A stretch of 64,000 bases of DNA from Purpureocillium takamizusanense (taxonomy: Eukaryota > Ascomycota > Sordariomycetes > Hypocreales > Ophiocordycipitaceae), in assembly GCF_022605165.1 (NCBI RefSeq), contig NC_063074.1, forward strand, positions 213,501 to 277,500, in the 5' to 3' direction. Below the pieces are notes generated by a model. The model searched no databases, was not told where the DNA came from, and saw only the letters and a list, made by a program, of their open reading frames with translations. Positions 11,446-21,948 of this stretch are shown here, piece after piece. The translations under genes were made by a program, and so were the position numbers. Positions within the stretch are counted from its first letter, which is position 1; every line of letters starts with the position of its first letter.

Positions 11446-12925
11446 CTTGTCTCGCCCTGGCCGCAACGGCGTCGCGAGACTCGCAATGGATGCTTGTTGG
11501 AGTGAGACGCAGACGCAGGCTGGGATGCGATGCGGTGCGATGGCCGGGCAGCGACGAAGACGGCACGCCAAAAATTTTTGGGTTCTGCCGTTCCTGCGAC
11601 GGCGGGCCACAAATTCGACGGAGCGTTTTGCCGGGGCGGTGAGCGGCGGGCGGTCGACCCCACCACCAGCCAGCGTCAGCACAATGGTTCCCATTGCGCT
11701 TGCTGCTGGCAGTCGGTCGGTCGGTCAGTGATGGTGACCGCTGTGCGAGCCTGACTGCATGGTGTGAAAGCAACAGTGATGACGCGCAGTGAAGCTACCG
11801 CGGCATGCGATCAAAGTACTTCAGGTCGCCTGTGCCGTTAGCATCCTTGAATGAATGCTTGGCTACCCAGCGTACCCTAGACAGGCTGCGAGCATGTCGT
11901 CCAACGTAACGAGGTGAATCACTCATCGCATTGTTCATCTCGCCCAGCAGACGGAGCACAGTTACGTAGCCGATGCAGCATAGCAAATGCCCCCGGTGCC
12001 GAGAAGCTGTAGTCATGGATATCCCGTCCAAGACCGATAGCGCATGATGCCTCGAAGGGGTCGGCGCATGTCCCCCCACGTCTGCATTGTTCTTTGCCAT
12101 TGGCCATCACCAAACACTGCGAGGCCGAAGCCCCAGACCTCGTGAACTGCCCAGAACATACCGAGCCATGGATCATCCGTCCCCTTCTGCAGTCAAGTCA
12201 ACCAATTGGCAGCCTAAAAGGCAGCGCCGAGTTCGAGCAACACATAACATCATTGCGTGTCACGCTCTCTGGCAGACAGGTCGAGTCCGCTTTGCAGCTC
12301 CTCCCGCTGTCAAACCAGACCCGGCGGACCCGAAAAGTGGGCGACGTCACCGCACAAACCCGGCACAGCTGTGCAGTCGAGCTTTTCTTTGCCGAGCTTC
12401 CACAGCCCACGGCGAGGCAGGGCTGTCAGCTTTTGATTGCCAACTGCCACGTCCTCATTGTCTGACGCCGAGCTCCGCCACAGGCTTGCAGGTAGAGAAG
12501 CGGTTCCTATCGCATCACCGTTTACGCATAACACATGGTCACGAGGGCTCATGTGGATCAGTTCGCGAAGCAAATCTGCGATTCCATTGTCCATAACGGT
12601 GCCAAAATAGTTTCCTAGCATGCGTCGTTCGTGACAGCTTGCTTCGTTGTGGGCGACCCCTGAACGCCGACTGTACCCGACCGTCAAATTGTCCATTGCC
12701 CCATCTCCCACCGCCGTCATGACCAAAGACCGACCGGCCACTATGGCCTCCATGCTGCAGTCCCTGCACTCGGTCCCCAAACGCCAAGTTAATGTCGTCG
12801 AGAGCCCTCGTCAAGCGACCGCTGGTGGCTTAGGTGCCGACTGCCAGCTTCGTTGGCGTCATTCAGGCGAGCGGCGTTGTGAAAGTCATGAGAGATGCGT
12901 CGAGTCAGGTGCAAGTGCGAGGCGT
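11446..12925. other. Intergenic region upstream of RPA49, downstream of RPL41
   Basis: About 1.5 kb without a recognisable gene. The part next to 11446 should be the RPA49 promoter. The part next to 12925 should be the 3' UTR of RPL41. Short open frames on both strands show no conserved motif. Confidence 0.55.
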
Positions 12926-13058
12926 TTACTTGCTGTACCAGTCATCAGCAGCTGCTTCAGGCGTAGCGGGACGCTCGGGGAACTTACGATCGCGCACGCA
13001 TCTTTCTTCTCTTACGCTTGAGGCGACGAACGCGCTTCTTCCTCCATTTGGCTCTCAT
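12926..13058 (-). CDS. RPL41: 60S ribosomal protein L41 (eL41)
   Basis: Two coding exons, 13058-12988 (71 nt) and 12932-12926 (7 nt), joined over a 55-nt intron, encode a 25-residue protein beginning MRAKWRKKRVRRLKRKRRK and ending RARSK. Length and sequence match eL41, the smallest eukaryotic ribosomal protein, an almost wholly Arg/Lys helix of the large subunit near the subunit interface. The donor GTAAGT splits the serine codon. A CTGATGAC branch-like site and ACAG acceptor lead into the terminal exon, which supplies only the last serine base, one lysine and the stop. It is easily missed by gene finders because of its size. A probable 5' UTR intron lies just upstream. The divergent FHA-kinase gene starts 637 bp away. 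Confidence 0.92.
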
Positions 13059-13072
13059 CTTGAACGGGAGAG

Positions 13073-13213
13073 CTGCAACATGGTTAGCTTACTGCAGAAC
13101 TTGGCCAATGCAACAAAAAGGACATTGCCCGCCAATCAAGCAACGCAAGAATGCAATTGCCAATCGCTGACGACAGCTTCCTTCGAGCAGTTCTGGGTGG
13201 GAGCTCAACTTAC
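13073..13213 (-). other. Probable intron in the 5' UTR of RPL41
   Basis: On the minus strand a GTAAGT donor at 13213 and a CTAAC branch site followed by a TTGCAG acceptor ending at 13073 bound 141 nt, leaving a 14-nt exon piece before the RPL41 ATG. Leader introns are common in ribosomal protein genes. The call rests on splice signals only. Confidence 0.6.
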
Positions 13214-13694
13214 TTGTTCGTTGATGAGAATCGTGCTTGGATGAGGTGCAACAAGAAGGAGGAGGGGAAATTCCAGAGGTTAAGCAGCTCCCGAAAGTAG
13301 TAGGGCACGAAACCCCCGACGGTCACGTGCGCAACATACGTCAGGATGACCTGGCTTGGCATGGCCTGTTGACCGCTTTGGGAGTTGGCCCGTGCACGGG
13401 TCGTACAGTGCAGAGCGCCTAGCACTGTGTTACGCACCGTGACGCAGAGCTCAACACAATAGTCACACTCACCAGAACGAACATGTTCACGCCCCGAAGC
13501 TCCTGTCAACCTCTTTTGCGTCGTGGAAGACGCTCTGACTCTCCCATCAGGTCCGGATCAAACCACGGCTATCATCAATTTCAAAAGTTGCAATTTTTCA
13601 TCTCACCCTCCCCGCTCGTCCCCCCATCAACACGGGCAAGGCGTCAGCCACAGGTTTCTGGCTTACACGGATTTGGCGCCAGAATCCCAACTCG
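13214..13694. promoter_or_regulatory. Divergent promoter region RPL41 / FHA kinase
   Basis: The 5' end of the RPL41 leader and the start of the kinase gene face away from each other across this stretch of about 480 bp. It must hold both promoters. I could not identify a convincing core element. Confidence 0.5.
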
Positions 13695-15987
13695 ATGGCG
13701 TCCCTACAGCCAGGACAGCAGCACCTGTGCGCTGCAGAGCACGAAGATATGCCAGACAAATGTCTTCTTATGAAAAACTCGCAAGTTCCCGATGAGGAAG
13801 TTCAAGGTTCGGCGCCCCCCAGGTCGGTGCAGAACAAGTTTCTAACCGTGGTCTAGAGTTGATTCCGCTCCGTGACGGTGAGATACTCATGATTGGGCGT
13901 GACCCAGGCTCGGAGTGAGTTCGTCTCTGCGGTTCATTGCAAGTATTTTTGAACTAACAAGCTTTGTAGCTGGTGTGTCAAAGATGACCTCGACTTCTTG
14001 GTTTCACGAAAGCACTGCGAATTTTACGTTGTCAAATATGACCAGTCCAGCAGTCTCGTCTACGTGCGCGACCGCAATTCACGCAACGGAACCTACGTCA
14101 ACCGCATCCAGATCGGCAAGACCACTGGCCCTTCTCCCGGATACCTTTTGAAACACGGCGATGTGATCAACATCCTGCCCTACTGGTCCTTTACGTTCTG
14201 CGACAAGCAGCCCCAGAAGTGCCACGCTCTTACCGAGATTCAGCAAGCCGAGTGCAAGGTAGACCTTGAACACTCCTCGCCTATCCTTTGAGGGCGCATC
14301 TGACGTTTCATAGTTGTTTGACGACAAATATGTGATCTCACAGCGTTGTCTTGGTCAAGGCGCCGACGGAGTCGTTTACCTCGCAACGGAAAGCGAAACG
14401 AAGAAGCAAGTGGTTTGTAAAGTGGTGTCTTTAAAGCCGGCTCGGAACAACAAGAACCAAGCGGACCTGCGGCGCAAACTGCAGGAAGCCGACGTGCTTC
14501 GACAGCTTCAGCACGTGAGTATTCATGTCTCTAACGCGCTCTTGGGTTGCGCTGATGACCATTAGCCAAACATCGTCCCATTTGTCGATGCCATCGTTTC
14601 GCCTCATTCCCTGTAAGAACACGTGAATTAGACGGAACAAGACCAAAATTAACAGTGAACAGGTACACCTTCACTGAACTTGCGACGGGCGGAGATCTGT
14701 GGTCTTTCATCTATCGTCACGGCAAGGAGAAACCCCTTGGCGAGTACGAAACGCGAGTCATCACTCGACAGGTGGTTCGCGGTTTGCAGTATCTCCACAG
14801 AAAGGGCGTCGTGCACCGCGACCTGAAGCCAGAGAACATTCTGCTGGCCTATTCTCCCAGAATCAACTGCCATCGTGTCATGCTCTCAGACTTTGGAGCA
14901 TGTGCAGTTCCCAATCGGAGCAGAATGGTCACCCGTGCTGGCACGCCAAACTACCAGGCGCCGTAAGCAGCGACAAAACTCCTGACTTGGAAAAAATCTA
15001 ACATGTCGAAATAGGGAGATTCGCGCTGGGGCTCAGTCGCAGACAGCCGCCGTCGACATTTGGTCGCTGGGCATAATCGTGCACATGATGCTCTCACACA
15101 ACCCGGATTGTTGCGAAGCCAGCGAAGTTGATGAACCGGATCAAGAGAATTGCGACGAGCTCCAGGTTGGCGAAGCTCTTGGAAAGGGCAAATTCTCTCG
15201 TAATTGTGAACATTTCGTGTGGCGCTGTCTCCAGGTATTGCCCTCGGATCGCATGACCGCCAGGGAGGCGAAGTGCCACGACTGGCTCTGCAAACCTGAG
15301 AGGCTTTGCGAAAGGTTTCGAGAACTGGACCGAAGAACCATGGCTGACTGGAAACCACCGACACAGCTCAGGCCCATGCCGATGGAGCTGCCAAATGTGC
15401 TTACGGCTGTCGGCGCCTATTACGAAAACAACAGATCAACGGGCGCGAGTGACTGTCTCCATCCCTCTGACGACTCTGAAGTGGTGGAAGAGCCGTCTCA
15501 GTATTTTCAACCGAAAGTGTGGTCGCCTACAAAGGGCCAAGCCGAGCCGGATCGTGACGTTGAAACGATTGATTTCCCCGCGGAGTCTCGAATGAACAGT
15601 CTACTGACAGAGACGACCCCCATTGACATGATCAACGGCTCCCCAGAGGGATTTCCTGATGACGCAGTCTCCCCATTCGCACAGGCGGCAGTCAAGTCGA
15701 CGGCCATGCGCGTGGCTGCGCGAAAGGTGAGGATACAGGATGCTTCACGCCTGCCGGTGCCAAGCTGGAAAAGGAGGCTCCTTGCTGGTGACACCACGAG
15801 CGCTAAACGACACCAGAAAGAGCAAGTGCCCGAGATGGTGGAATGCGGAGAGGCCAAGTCATCGTCCTTTGGCGTAGCGACGACCAACGTGGCGACTCTT
15901 GCTGTGAACGATGCCACTCGTGGGCCAGCGCACGATGAGCTCGCATCGTCGACTAGCGTCAACACACCAGCGCTCGTTTCGCACTGA
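13695..15987 (+). CDS. FHA-domain serine/threonine protein kinase (Rad53/Chk2/Mek1 type)
   Basis: Seven exons (13695-13806, 13857-13914, 13970-14258, 14314-14514, 14566-14612, 14663-14962, 15015-15987) encode 659 residues. An FHA domain at about 38-140 carries GRDPGS, SRKHCEF and [11 protein letters not shown], the phosphothreonine-binding signature. The kinase domain, about 155-427, has the Gly loop [10 protein letters not shown], Lys189, HRDLKPEN with Asp289, DFG at 312-314 and APE at 335-337, so it should be active. A 230-residue tail without clear domain follows. FHA followed by kinase is the layout of Chk2-family checkpoint and meiotic kinases such as Mek1 and Dun1. No SQ/TQ cluster precedes the FHA domain and there is no second FHA, which argues against full-length Rad53. 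Introns 2-6 have good signals. Intron 1 has an unusual GTTCGG donor, so the N-terminus is tentative. Confidence 0.85.
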
Positions 15988-16360
15988 GGCGCAAGTAGCG
16001 AGTCATAGGATCAATGACAGACCGTCAAAAGAGTGTCACGTCGACTTCCCATGAGGTTACGCGTTTTGCTTTGATTTTTGCCGCGTCCCCGGATACGACG
16101 CAACCTTGGTGACTTGGAATCGGAAGAAGTGAGGCTCTACATTGTTTCTTTGCGACGGAGACTGGAAGCCCAGCTCCGTGGGGAAGAGTTGCAAGTCAGC
16201 AGGGGGATAGTCTTCGTTCACGGGCGGGCTTGCCGCTCGATAAAATACTACGGTGATAACTTTTAACCATGGATCGTGCGTGCCGCATGTTTGAAAGTAC
16301 AGTCTCACGCGCTCCTGCTCGGACAACAAGGCCCATTGTGGTAAAAAGACGCTACTACTA
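15988..16360. other. Convergent spacer, FHA kinase / Zeta-domain gene
   Basis: The two flanking genes end toward each other across 373 bp. It should hold both 3' UTRs. I see no gene in it. Confidence 0.55.
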
Positions 16361-17509
16361 CTAGACTTTTCCAAGACGGAGCACGTTCTGACCGTCGTCG
16401 GTGGTGCCCCCATCCGTCGCAAACTGTAGGGGCAGCAGCTCTGGAAAGTGGCCGGCGGCGCCGCCGGGTGATGGTGCGTTGAGGAGGGGCTGCAGCATGG
16501 CCCTCACCTCGTCGAGCTGCTCCTTGGCGTCCTCGTGGGTGCTCAGCTTCTGCACGTCGTCGAGGGCCGTCTTCATCTCGGCGGGGGTCAGGGGCCGCTC
16601 CCTCTCGACGCGCAGCGCCTCGGCGACGCCCGTCGCGTCGGGGCGGCGGGCGACGACGAGGTTCCCGCGACGGACGACGAGGACCTGGTCGGCGACGGGT
16701 CGGCGGCGGCGTGGCGGGCGGTTGCTGCTGCCGCTGCCGCTCTCAGCGTCGCCGTTGCCGTCGCCATCGCCGTCGCCGTCGAGAAAGGCGGCGGCGTGCA
16801 GCAGGCCCTGATACGAGTCGTCGTGGACCTTGCGCGGGGTCAGGCGCACGGGCAGGTTGCGCGACTGGCCCTCGGGCAGCTTCTCGTAGAAGCGCAGCAG
16901 GATGCCGAGGCGGCTGAGGGGGGCTGGGACGGCGAGCACGACGACCTCGACGCGGTAGTGGCGCCCGGCGTCGGCGTCGGTGTCGGCGTCGGTATCTTCG
17001 CGGAAGAGGCGGGCGAGCTGGACAAAGTCGTCGGGGTGGCGGCAGGCGCTCTCGAGGAGCACGTCGAGGCGCCGGCGCGCGACGTGGCGCGCGGCCAGGG
17101 CGAGCCAGCGGCGGGCGTCGGGCCCCGTGGCGGGGGAGGCGAGGTGCGGCGTGGAGAGCATGAGGCGCGTGTACTGCGGGTGGTACGTCTTGTACGTGTC
17201 TGCAATGAGGTGCGCCACGGGGCCCGCAGAGGCAGAGCCGGAGGCGGAGGCATCGCGGCGACGACAGCGTTGGAGGGCGGCGAGGAGGGCCTGCGAGAGA
17301 ATGGTCTTGCCGGCGCCCGTCTGGCCGACGACGAGCAGCGCCAGAGGACGGGCGTCGTCGCCACCATCATCAGAGGCAGTGTTGTCGTCGGTGGGCGGGG
17401 GCGGGGGCAGCTCGGCGGGGAGAATCTCCTCGTTGAAGATGCGCAGGGCCTCGTCGTCGGGGAGGCGGTACGCGGAGAGGTCCTCTGGCGGAGGATGAGG
17501 GGGCGGCAT
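16361..17509 (-). CDS. Zeta-toxin-domain P-loop protein
   Basis: Single-exon gene for a 382-residue protein. A Walker A motif GQTGAGKT occupies residues 62-69, after a proline-rich N-terminus. The following region has ADTYKTYHPQY, which fits the Zeta-toxin family fold. Bacterial family members are kinases of UDP-N-acetylglucosamine, but fungal homologues are mostly uncharacterised and need not be toxic. I see no partner antitoxin gene beside it. A low-complexity insert of alternating Asp and Gly lies in the C-terminal half, and the coding sequence is very GC-rich with CTC/GCC-type codons. The start at 17509 gives the longest frame with the usual short leader. The substrate cannot be told from the sequence. 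It is convergent with the FHA-kinase gene. Confidence 0.82.
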   Translation of the reverse strand: MPPPHPPPEDLSAYRLPDDEALRIFNEEILPAELPPPPPTDDNTASDDGGDDARPLALLVVGQTGAGKTILSQALLAALQRCRRRDASASGSASAGPVAHLIADTYKTYHPQYTRLMLSTPHLASPATGPDARRWLALAARHVARRRLDVLLESACRHPDDFVQLARLFREDTDADTDADAGRHYRVEVVVLAVPAPLSRLGILLRFYEKLPEGQSRNLPVRLTPRKVHDDSYQGLLHAAAFLDGDGDGDGNGDAESGSGSSNRPPRRRRPVADQVLVVRRGNLVVARRPDATGVAEALRVERERPLTPAEMKTALDDVQKLSTHEDAKEQLDEVRAMLQPLLNAPSPGGAAGHFPELLPLQFATDGGTTDDGQNVLRLGKV

Positions 17510-18877
17510 CCTGAGATTTTGTCGTGAACTGAACTGCGCTGACGATGGATTGGCGAGGCGGGCGATTGGAGGGTGTCAACCCAGGAGGAGGAAGGGGGCG
17601 CGGTTTGCCAGCGTGAAGAATAACAACAATGGGATGGACGGACACGTTTCGACCCGTAAGGGGTGGCGATGCGATGCGAGATGTGAGAGGATGATCGATC
17701 AATTGAATGGGGGGGGGGAGGAGATGAGAGAGATATGAAAGACAGGGTGGGCGAGCGGGCGGCGGTAGTGAGGATGAGAAAGTGTGTGTGTGTGTGAGAG
17801 AGAGAGGGTGAGGTGAGGTGAGGGGAACGAGACATGACATGTCGTCACAACTTATCACAACGCTTCTAGACTCTACAGTCTACGTAGCAGAGAGAGACAA
17901 GGGAGAAGAGAGTCGCATTCTTCCACTGCGCGCGCATCCCGATTAGGCGGATTCTGACTTACACGACCTGCTTGCTACCCCCCCCCCCCCCTCTCCCTTT
18001 CCCCTCTCCCCTTCTGTCCTCCTCGCCTCTCGGGGTCTCCTCTCGCTTCCATGTTTCCCTCACATTTGTCGACCCTTCTACTACTACTACACTTGACCTG
18101 CGTTTCATCGATATACGTAGTGGGCGCGTGCGCCCCGCGTTGCTGAACAGTCAACTCACGGGCCGGCCGGACACGGGACGCAGGACACAAGGGGCCGTGT
18201 CAAACATTGCCGTCAACATCTCGCCTTCACATGGCGGGCATCTCATCTCAGGCCCTCGCAGACACTCCCCGGCAATCTACCTTTCATTCTCTTGCGTTGG
18301 GCGGCATCGTGGCCTGGCCCTTTCGCATATCGTACTGACCGTCATCTGGTCATGCGAGGCCATCATCTCAGGCGTCGCTCCTAGTTTGCGACCAGCCTCC
18401 AATGGCTTCTCGAGGAGCTATGTCCGTCCTGTTCATTCCGCAAATTGATCCTCCTTCATCCAGTCAGTTCCTTTATCCGCCCCCACCTGCTTGAACAAAC
18501 ATGAGACGCAATATGCCCTCCCCCGCTCGCCAGCCGTACAATAAATCAGTCCTAATACGCCTGCCCGTGAACTCCATTGCCTGGCTCGTCAAATCAACCC
18601 AAGAACCAGTAAAGCATCAGTGCCTTCCATCCTCATATGTCGAGGAAGGGATAAGGTCTGGCTGAGATTTCATGCACCCGGCATTCACAACAAGAAAACA
18701 GTTGACCCAAAACGCCGTCCGGTCCGGTCCCAACCCAAAAAAGAAAAAAGCAGAGCGCGTCATTAAACATGTAGCCGTGGGGCGCAATAAGAGGGTATGT
18801 AGTTGTAGTGGTAATGTTCTGAATGCGCTTTCGTCGTTTTGTATCGCCTTGTTTCAACGTTCAGGGTCTCGCTGGCT
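17510..18877. other. Intergenic region between ATG1 3' end and the Zeta-domain gene
   Basis: Contains a (GT)n/(GA)n patch near 17780 and a run of 14 cytosines at 17978-17991. Otherwise I see nothing gene-like. It should include the promoter of the Zeta-domain gene and the 3' UTR of ATG1, both read on the minus strand. Confidence 0.55.
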
Positions 18878-21800
18878 TCAAGTCGACCCATGCGAAGGGA
18901 TGCTCCGCGGTGTAACATCGCCGCTCCGTCGTCGCGCCGCCTGCAGCTGGACTTGCTGCTCCTTGCTGATGGCCTCGGCAATCATTTGCTGCTTCTTCGT
19001 CACCGACGCCAGCCGTCCGGTAATCATCTTGATCACTGCCACGCATGTCAGCACACCCACGAGTGTTAGGATCAGTGAGCGCCGGGCTTACTCTTGCGCA
19101 CGTGGGCTTCCTCGTCGCTGTCGAGGTCGCCACCGTTCTCCAGGGAGCCGCGCGCCACCTCCTTGCCGCCCGAAAGCCTCCTGCCTACCGCGTCGTCATC
19201 GCTCTCCAACACAGCTTCTAGCATGCGGATGGCGGTAATGTAAGAGATCTTACATCCTGGCAGGTTCTCGTTGGTGACCTCGTCAATCGCAGCCGCGCGG
19301 CTCATCTCGAGGGCTCGGTCATACATGAGCTTCTCGGCGCTGATACCCGGCGTTAGGTAAACCTGCTTCGCAGCAGATCCCGACGACGACACGATCGAGT
19401 CTTCTCCGTGGTTAGCCGGGTGGCTAGGGTGATCTTCGGGCAGCAGCTTCTGAGCCTCGAGCAGCTTCAAGCGGACAATCTCGGACTTCTCCAAGACTTC
19501 GTTGAAACGCTGCCGCACCCACTGGACAATGGCGTTGATCTTTTGCGCGACGTGCTCTGATACGGCAGCAGAGACCCCTGTGGCCACGGCGCCGCGACTC
19601 TTCTTGGACCACCATACACTGGCAATGTCCATGGCTCGGGCGAGCAGGGTCAGCGACTTGACGTACAGGACGAGGGCCTCCTCTGACAGGGAGACAATCG
19701 CCTCGACTGTCAGGCCATCTTCCTCGTCGACCAGCTGATCCATGGGGACGCCGCCAAGCCCGTGATCCATGGACGGCGCCAGTGGAACCAGCTGCTTGTA
19801 CTTGACTTCGGCGAAGCCATACACGCAGTCGCTCCGCTCGGCGTACTCCTCCATGGTGTCCTTGGCGCGCACGTCCTCGTCAGCAGACTGGCTGCTCTTG
19901 CCGTCACCGAGCAGGCCGGCGGGTGCAGAAGGCGTGGGATAAGCCGGGAAGGGTTGGTACATGGGCGGTGAGTGGCCCTTGGCACCACGCACCGGCGCCA
20001 TCTTGAAGCCGAACAGCCTGAGGCTGGCATCCTGAATCGCCTTGGTGATGGCGCTCGATGCCGAACCCGGGCTGGAGCCGAGGGCCTTGTCGTACGACGA
20101 GCGCTTGTCTTGCCCGGCCCGACCTTGGGCCACCAAGGCAGTCTGAGAGGCCGGCGTGGGAATGGCACCCGTCGTCGACGTCGGCGCTCCTTGTTGGGTG
20201 CTCCGTCGAACGATTTGTTGGCCCCGTTGCATGCCGGGCGCTTGGTTGGCAGCCAGCTCGTCCGCAAGAGCATTGACTTCAACGTGCCTCCGCTCCACCA
20301 GGACATAGTCCCGCTCAAACATGACGTCCTGGGCTGCCTGCTCCTCCTCCGAGGCTTCTCGATTGACGGCTGGCAGCCGCTTTGCATCCGACGGGCTGGT
20401 GCCGGCGGCCGCAGCAACGCGGTCGCGCGACGGTCTCGTCGCCAGATGGGGTTGATAGTTTGGTGTCGAAACGGTATGTTGCGGTGCCGGGCGCTGGATC
20501 CCCAGTCCCTCACCGCCATTCCGTGGGGAATTGCTCAATCGTTGCACGTCACCACCCGTCTGCCGTCTGTGCCGGCCCTCGCCGGGGTTGCCAGTCTGAG
20601 GCGACCGCGGCTGCGCGTCTCGCGGGGACCTTGATGAGCCAGCATCGCGAGGTCCCGCGTCCTGCCGCACACCACGGCTCGGGGTCGGCGACCGTGGTGA
20701 GGGGAGGGCTTCGCCTTGAGGAATTGTCTCCAGTTCACGCTTAGGCGGTTTTGGAACATCGTCTTCTACCAAGCCCGGAATCTCGTTGGTGACCACGGGG
20801 TGCGCGAAGAAGTTCTCAAAGCTCAAGCGTTCCACTGGGCTCCGCTTGAGGAGACTTCGTACGAGGGCCTTCATTTCGGAGCTGACGACGACCTCGCGAG
20901 GAAACTTGATGACGTCTTCGGCTGCCTCAATCTTGCGCAGGAGCTCCACGTGGTTCCTGGCCCGAAATGGGGGCCGGCCCGTGACCATCTCGTACAGAAC
21001 GGTGCCTACTGACCACAAGTCCGCCTTTGCATCGTATCGCTCATACCGCAGGATCTCGGGTGCCATGTACAGCGGTGAGCCGCACAGAGTGTCGGCCAGC
21101 GACGTCGACGGCAGCACTCGAGCAAAGCCAAAGTCGGCGAGCTTGAGCATGGGCAGCGAGGTCAGCCCGGCGACGGGAATCAGCGAGTCCTGGCTTGCCG
21201 ACATGATGTGAAACTGGCGTTGGTCCCTAAAGCCTCGCGAGGGCAGCAGCAGGAGATTTTGGGGCTTGACGTCGCGATGGACGTAGTTGTTGGTCCTGAG
21301 AAACTCGAGAGCACTGGATAGCTGCTTGAGAAAGTGGCGGATGACAACCTCGTGCAGCCCAGAGTTGGGGGTTACCGGATACTTGCGAGCCATGTCGCGC
21401 GTGGCGACATGCACGATGAGCTTGTCCCGCTTCTTGATGAACAATGACAGGTCTCCCAGCTCGCAGTACTCCATGATGAGGTTGATGTGTGTGGACGACT
21501 CGACGCAGTCATGGAGGGCGACGATGTGAGGATGCCTCAGAGCCTTGAGGATCTGAATCTCCCCGTAGAGGTTCTCCTTGAGCTTCTTGTTCAGCCGGGC
21601 GAGTTCGACCGACTTGATGGCGACGGCGGCTTTGGATTCCTGCAATGCAAGCGAGGCACGATTAGCACACAAGGTCAGGACGGACGGAAGCGGCTGCGCC
21701 GAAATGGCGAGGAGGAGGGCAAGGACACGAGATGGGCCAGAGCTCCGTGTCCAAGCGCCGCCGCCGCCGCCGCAGCAGCAAGCAGCAAGCAGCCGACGAA

Positions 21801-21948
21801 GCGGCGAGAGAGCGCGCACCTTGTGCCATCCCATGTAGACCTGGGCAAAGCTGCCCTTGCCGATTTCCTGGTCGATGACGAACTGACCGATGTTGCGGCC
21901 GCTCGATCTCCGGGAGCCGGAGGACTGGCCCTCCTGCCGACTCGCCAT
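18878..21948 (-). CDS. ATG1: Autophagy serine/threonine protein kinase Atg1
   Basis: Three exons, 21948-21820, 21639-19092 and 19035-18878, encode 944 residues. Atg1 (ULK1 homologue) starts autophagosome formation at the phagophore assembly site with Atg13 and Atg17. The kinase domain, about 22-330, has Gly loop GKGSFAQV at 30-37, Lys52 in [12 protein letters not shown] at 164-171, DFG at 212-214 and [11 protein letters not shown] long disordered Ser/Pro/Arg region follows. The C-terminal helical (MIT-like, Atg13-binding) region begins near residue 650 and extends into the last exon, whose [12 protein letters not shown] is family-typical. Intron 1 (180 nt) lies between the Gly loop and the catalytic lysine and has no in-frame stop. 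Intron 2 (56 nt) has a GTAAGC donor and GCAG acceptor. Length and all kinase motifs fit the family. Confidence 0.97.

Noticed and set aside
16535..17527. 330-codon open frame antisense to the Zeta-domain gene
   Set aside because: It is the mirror of a very GC-rich coding sequence. It is Gly/Ala/Val-rich without motifs, while the minus strand has a clear Walker A motif.
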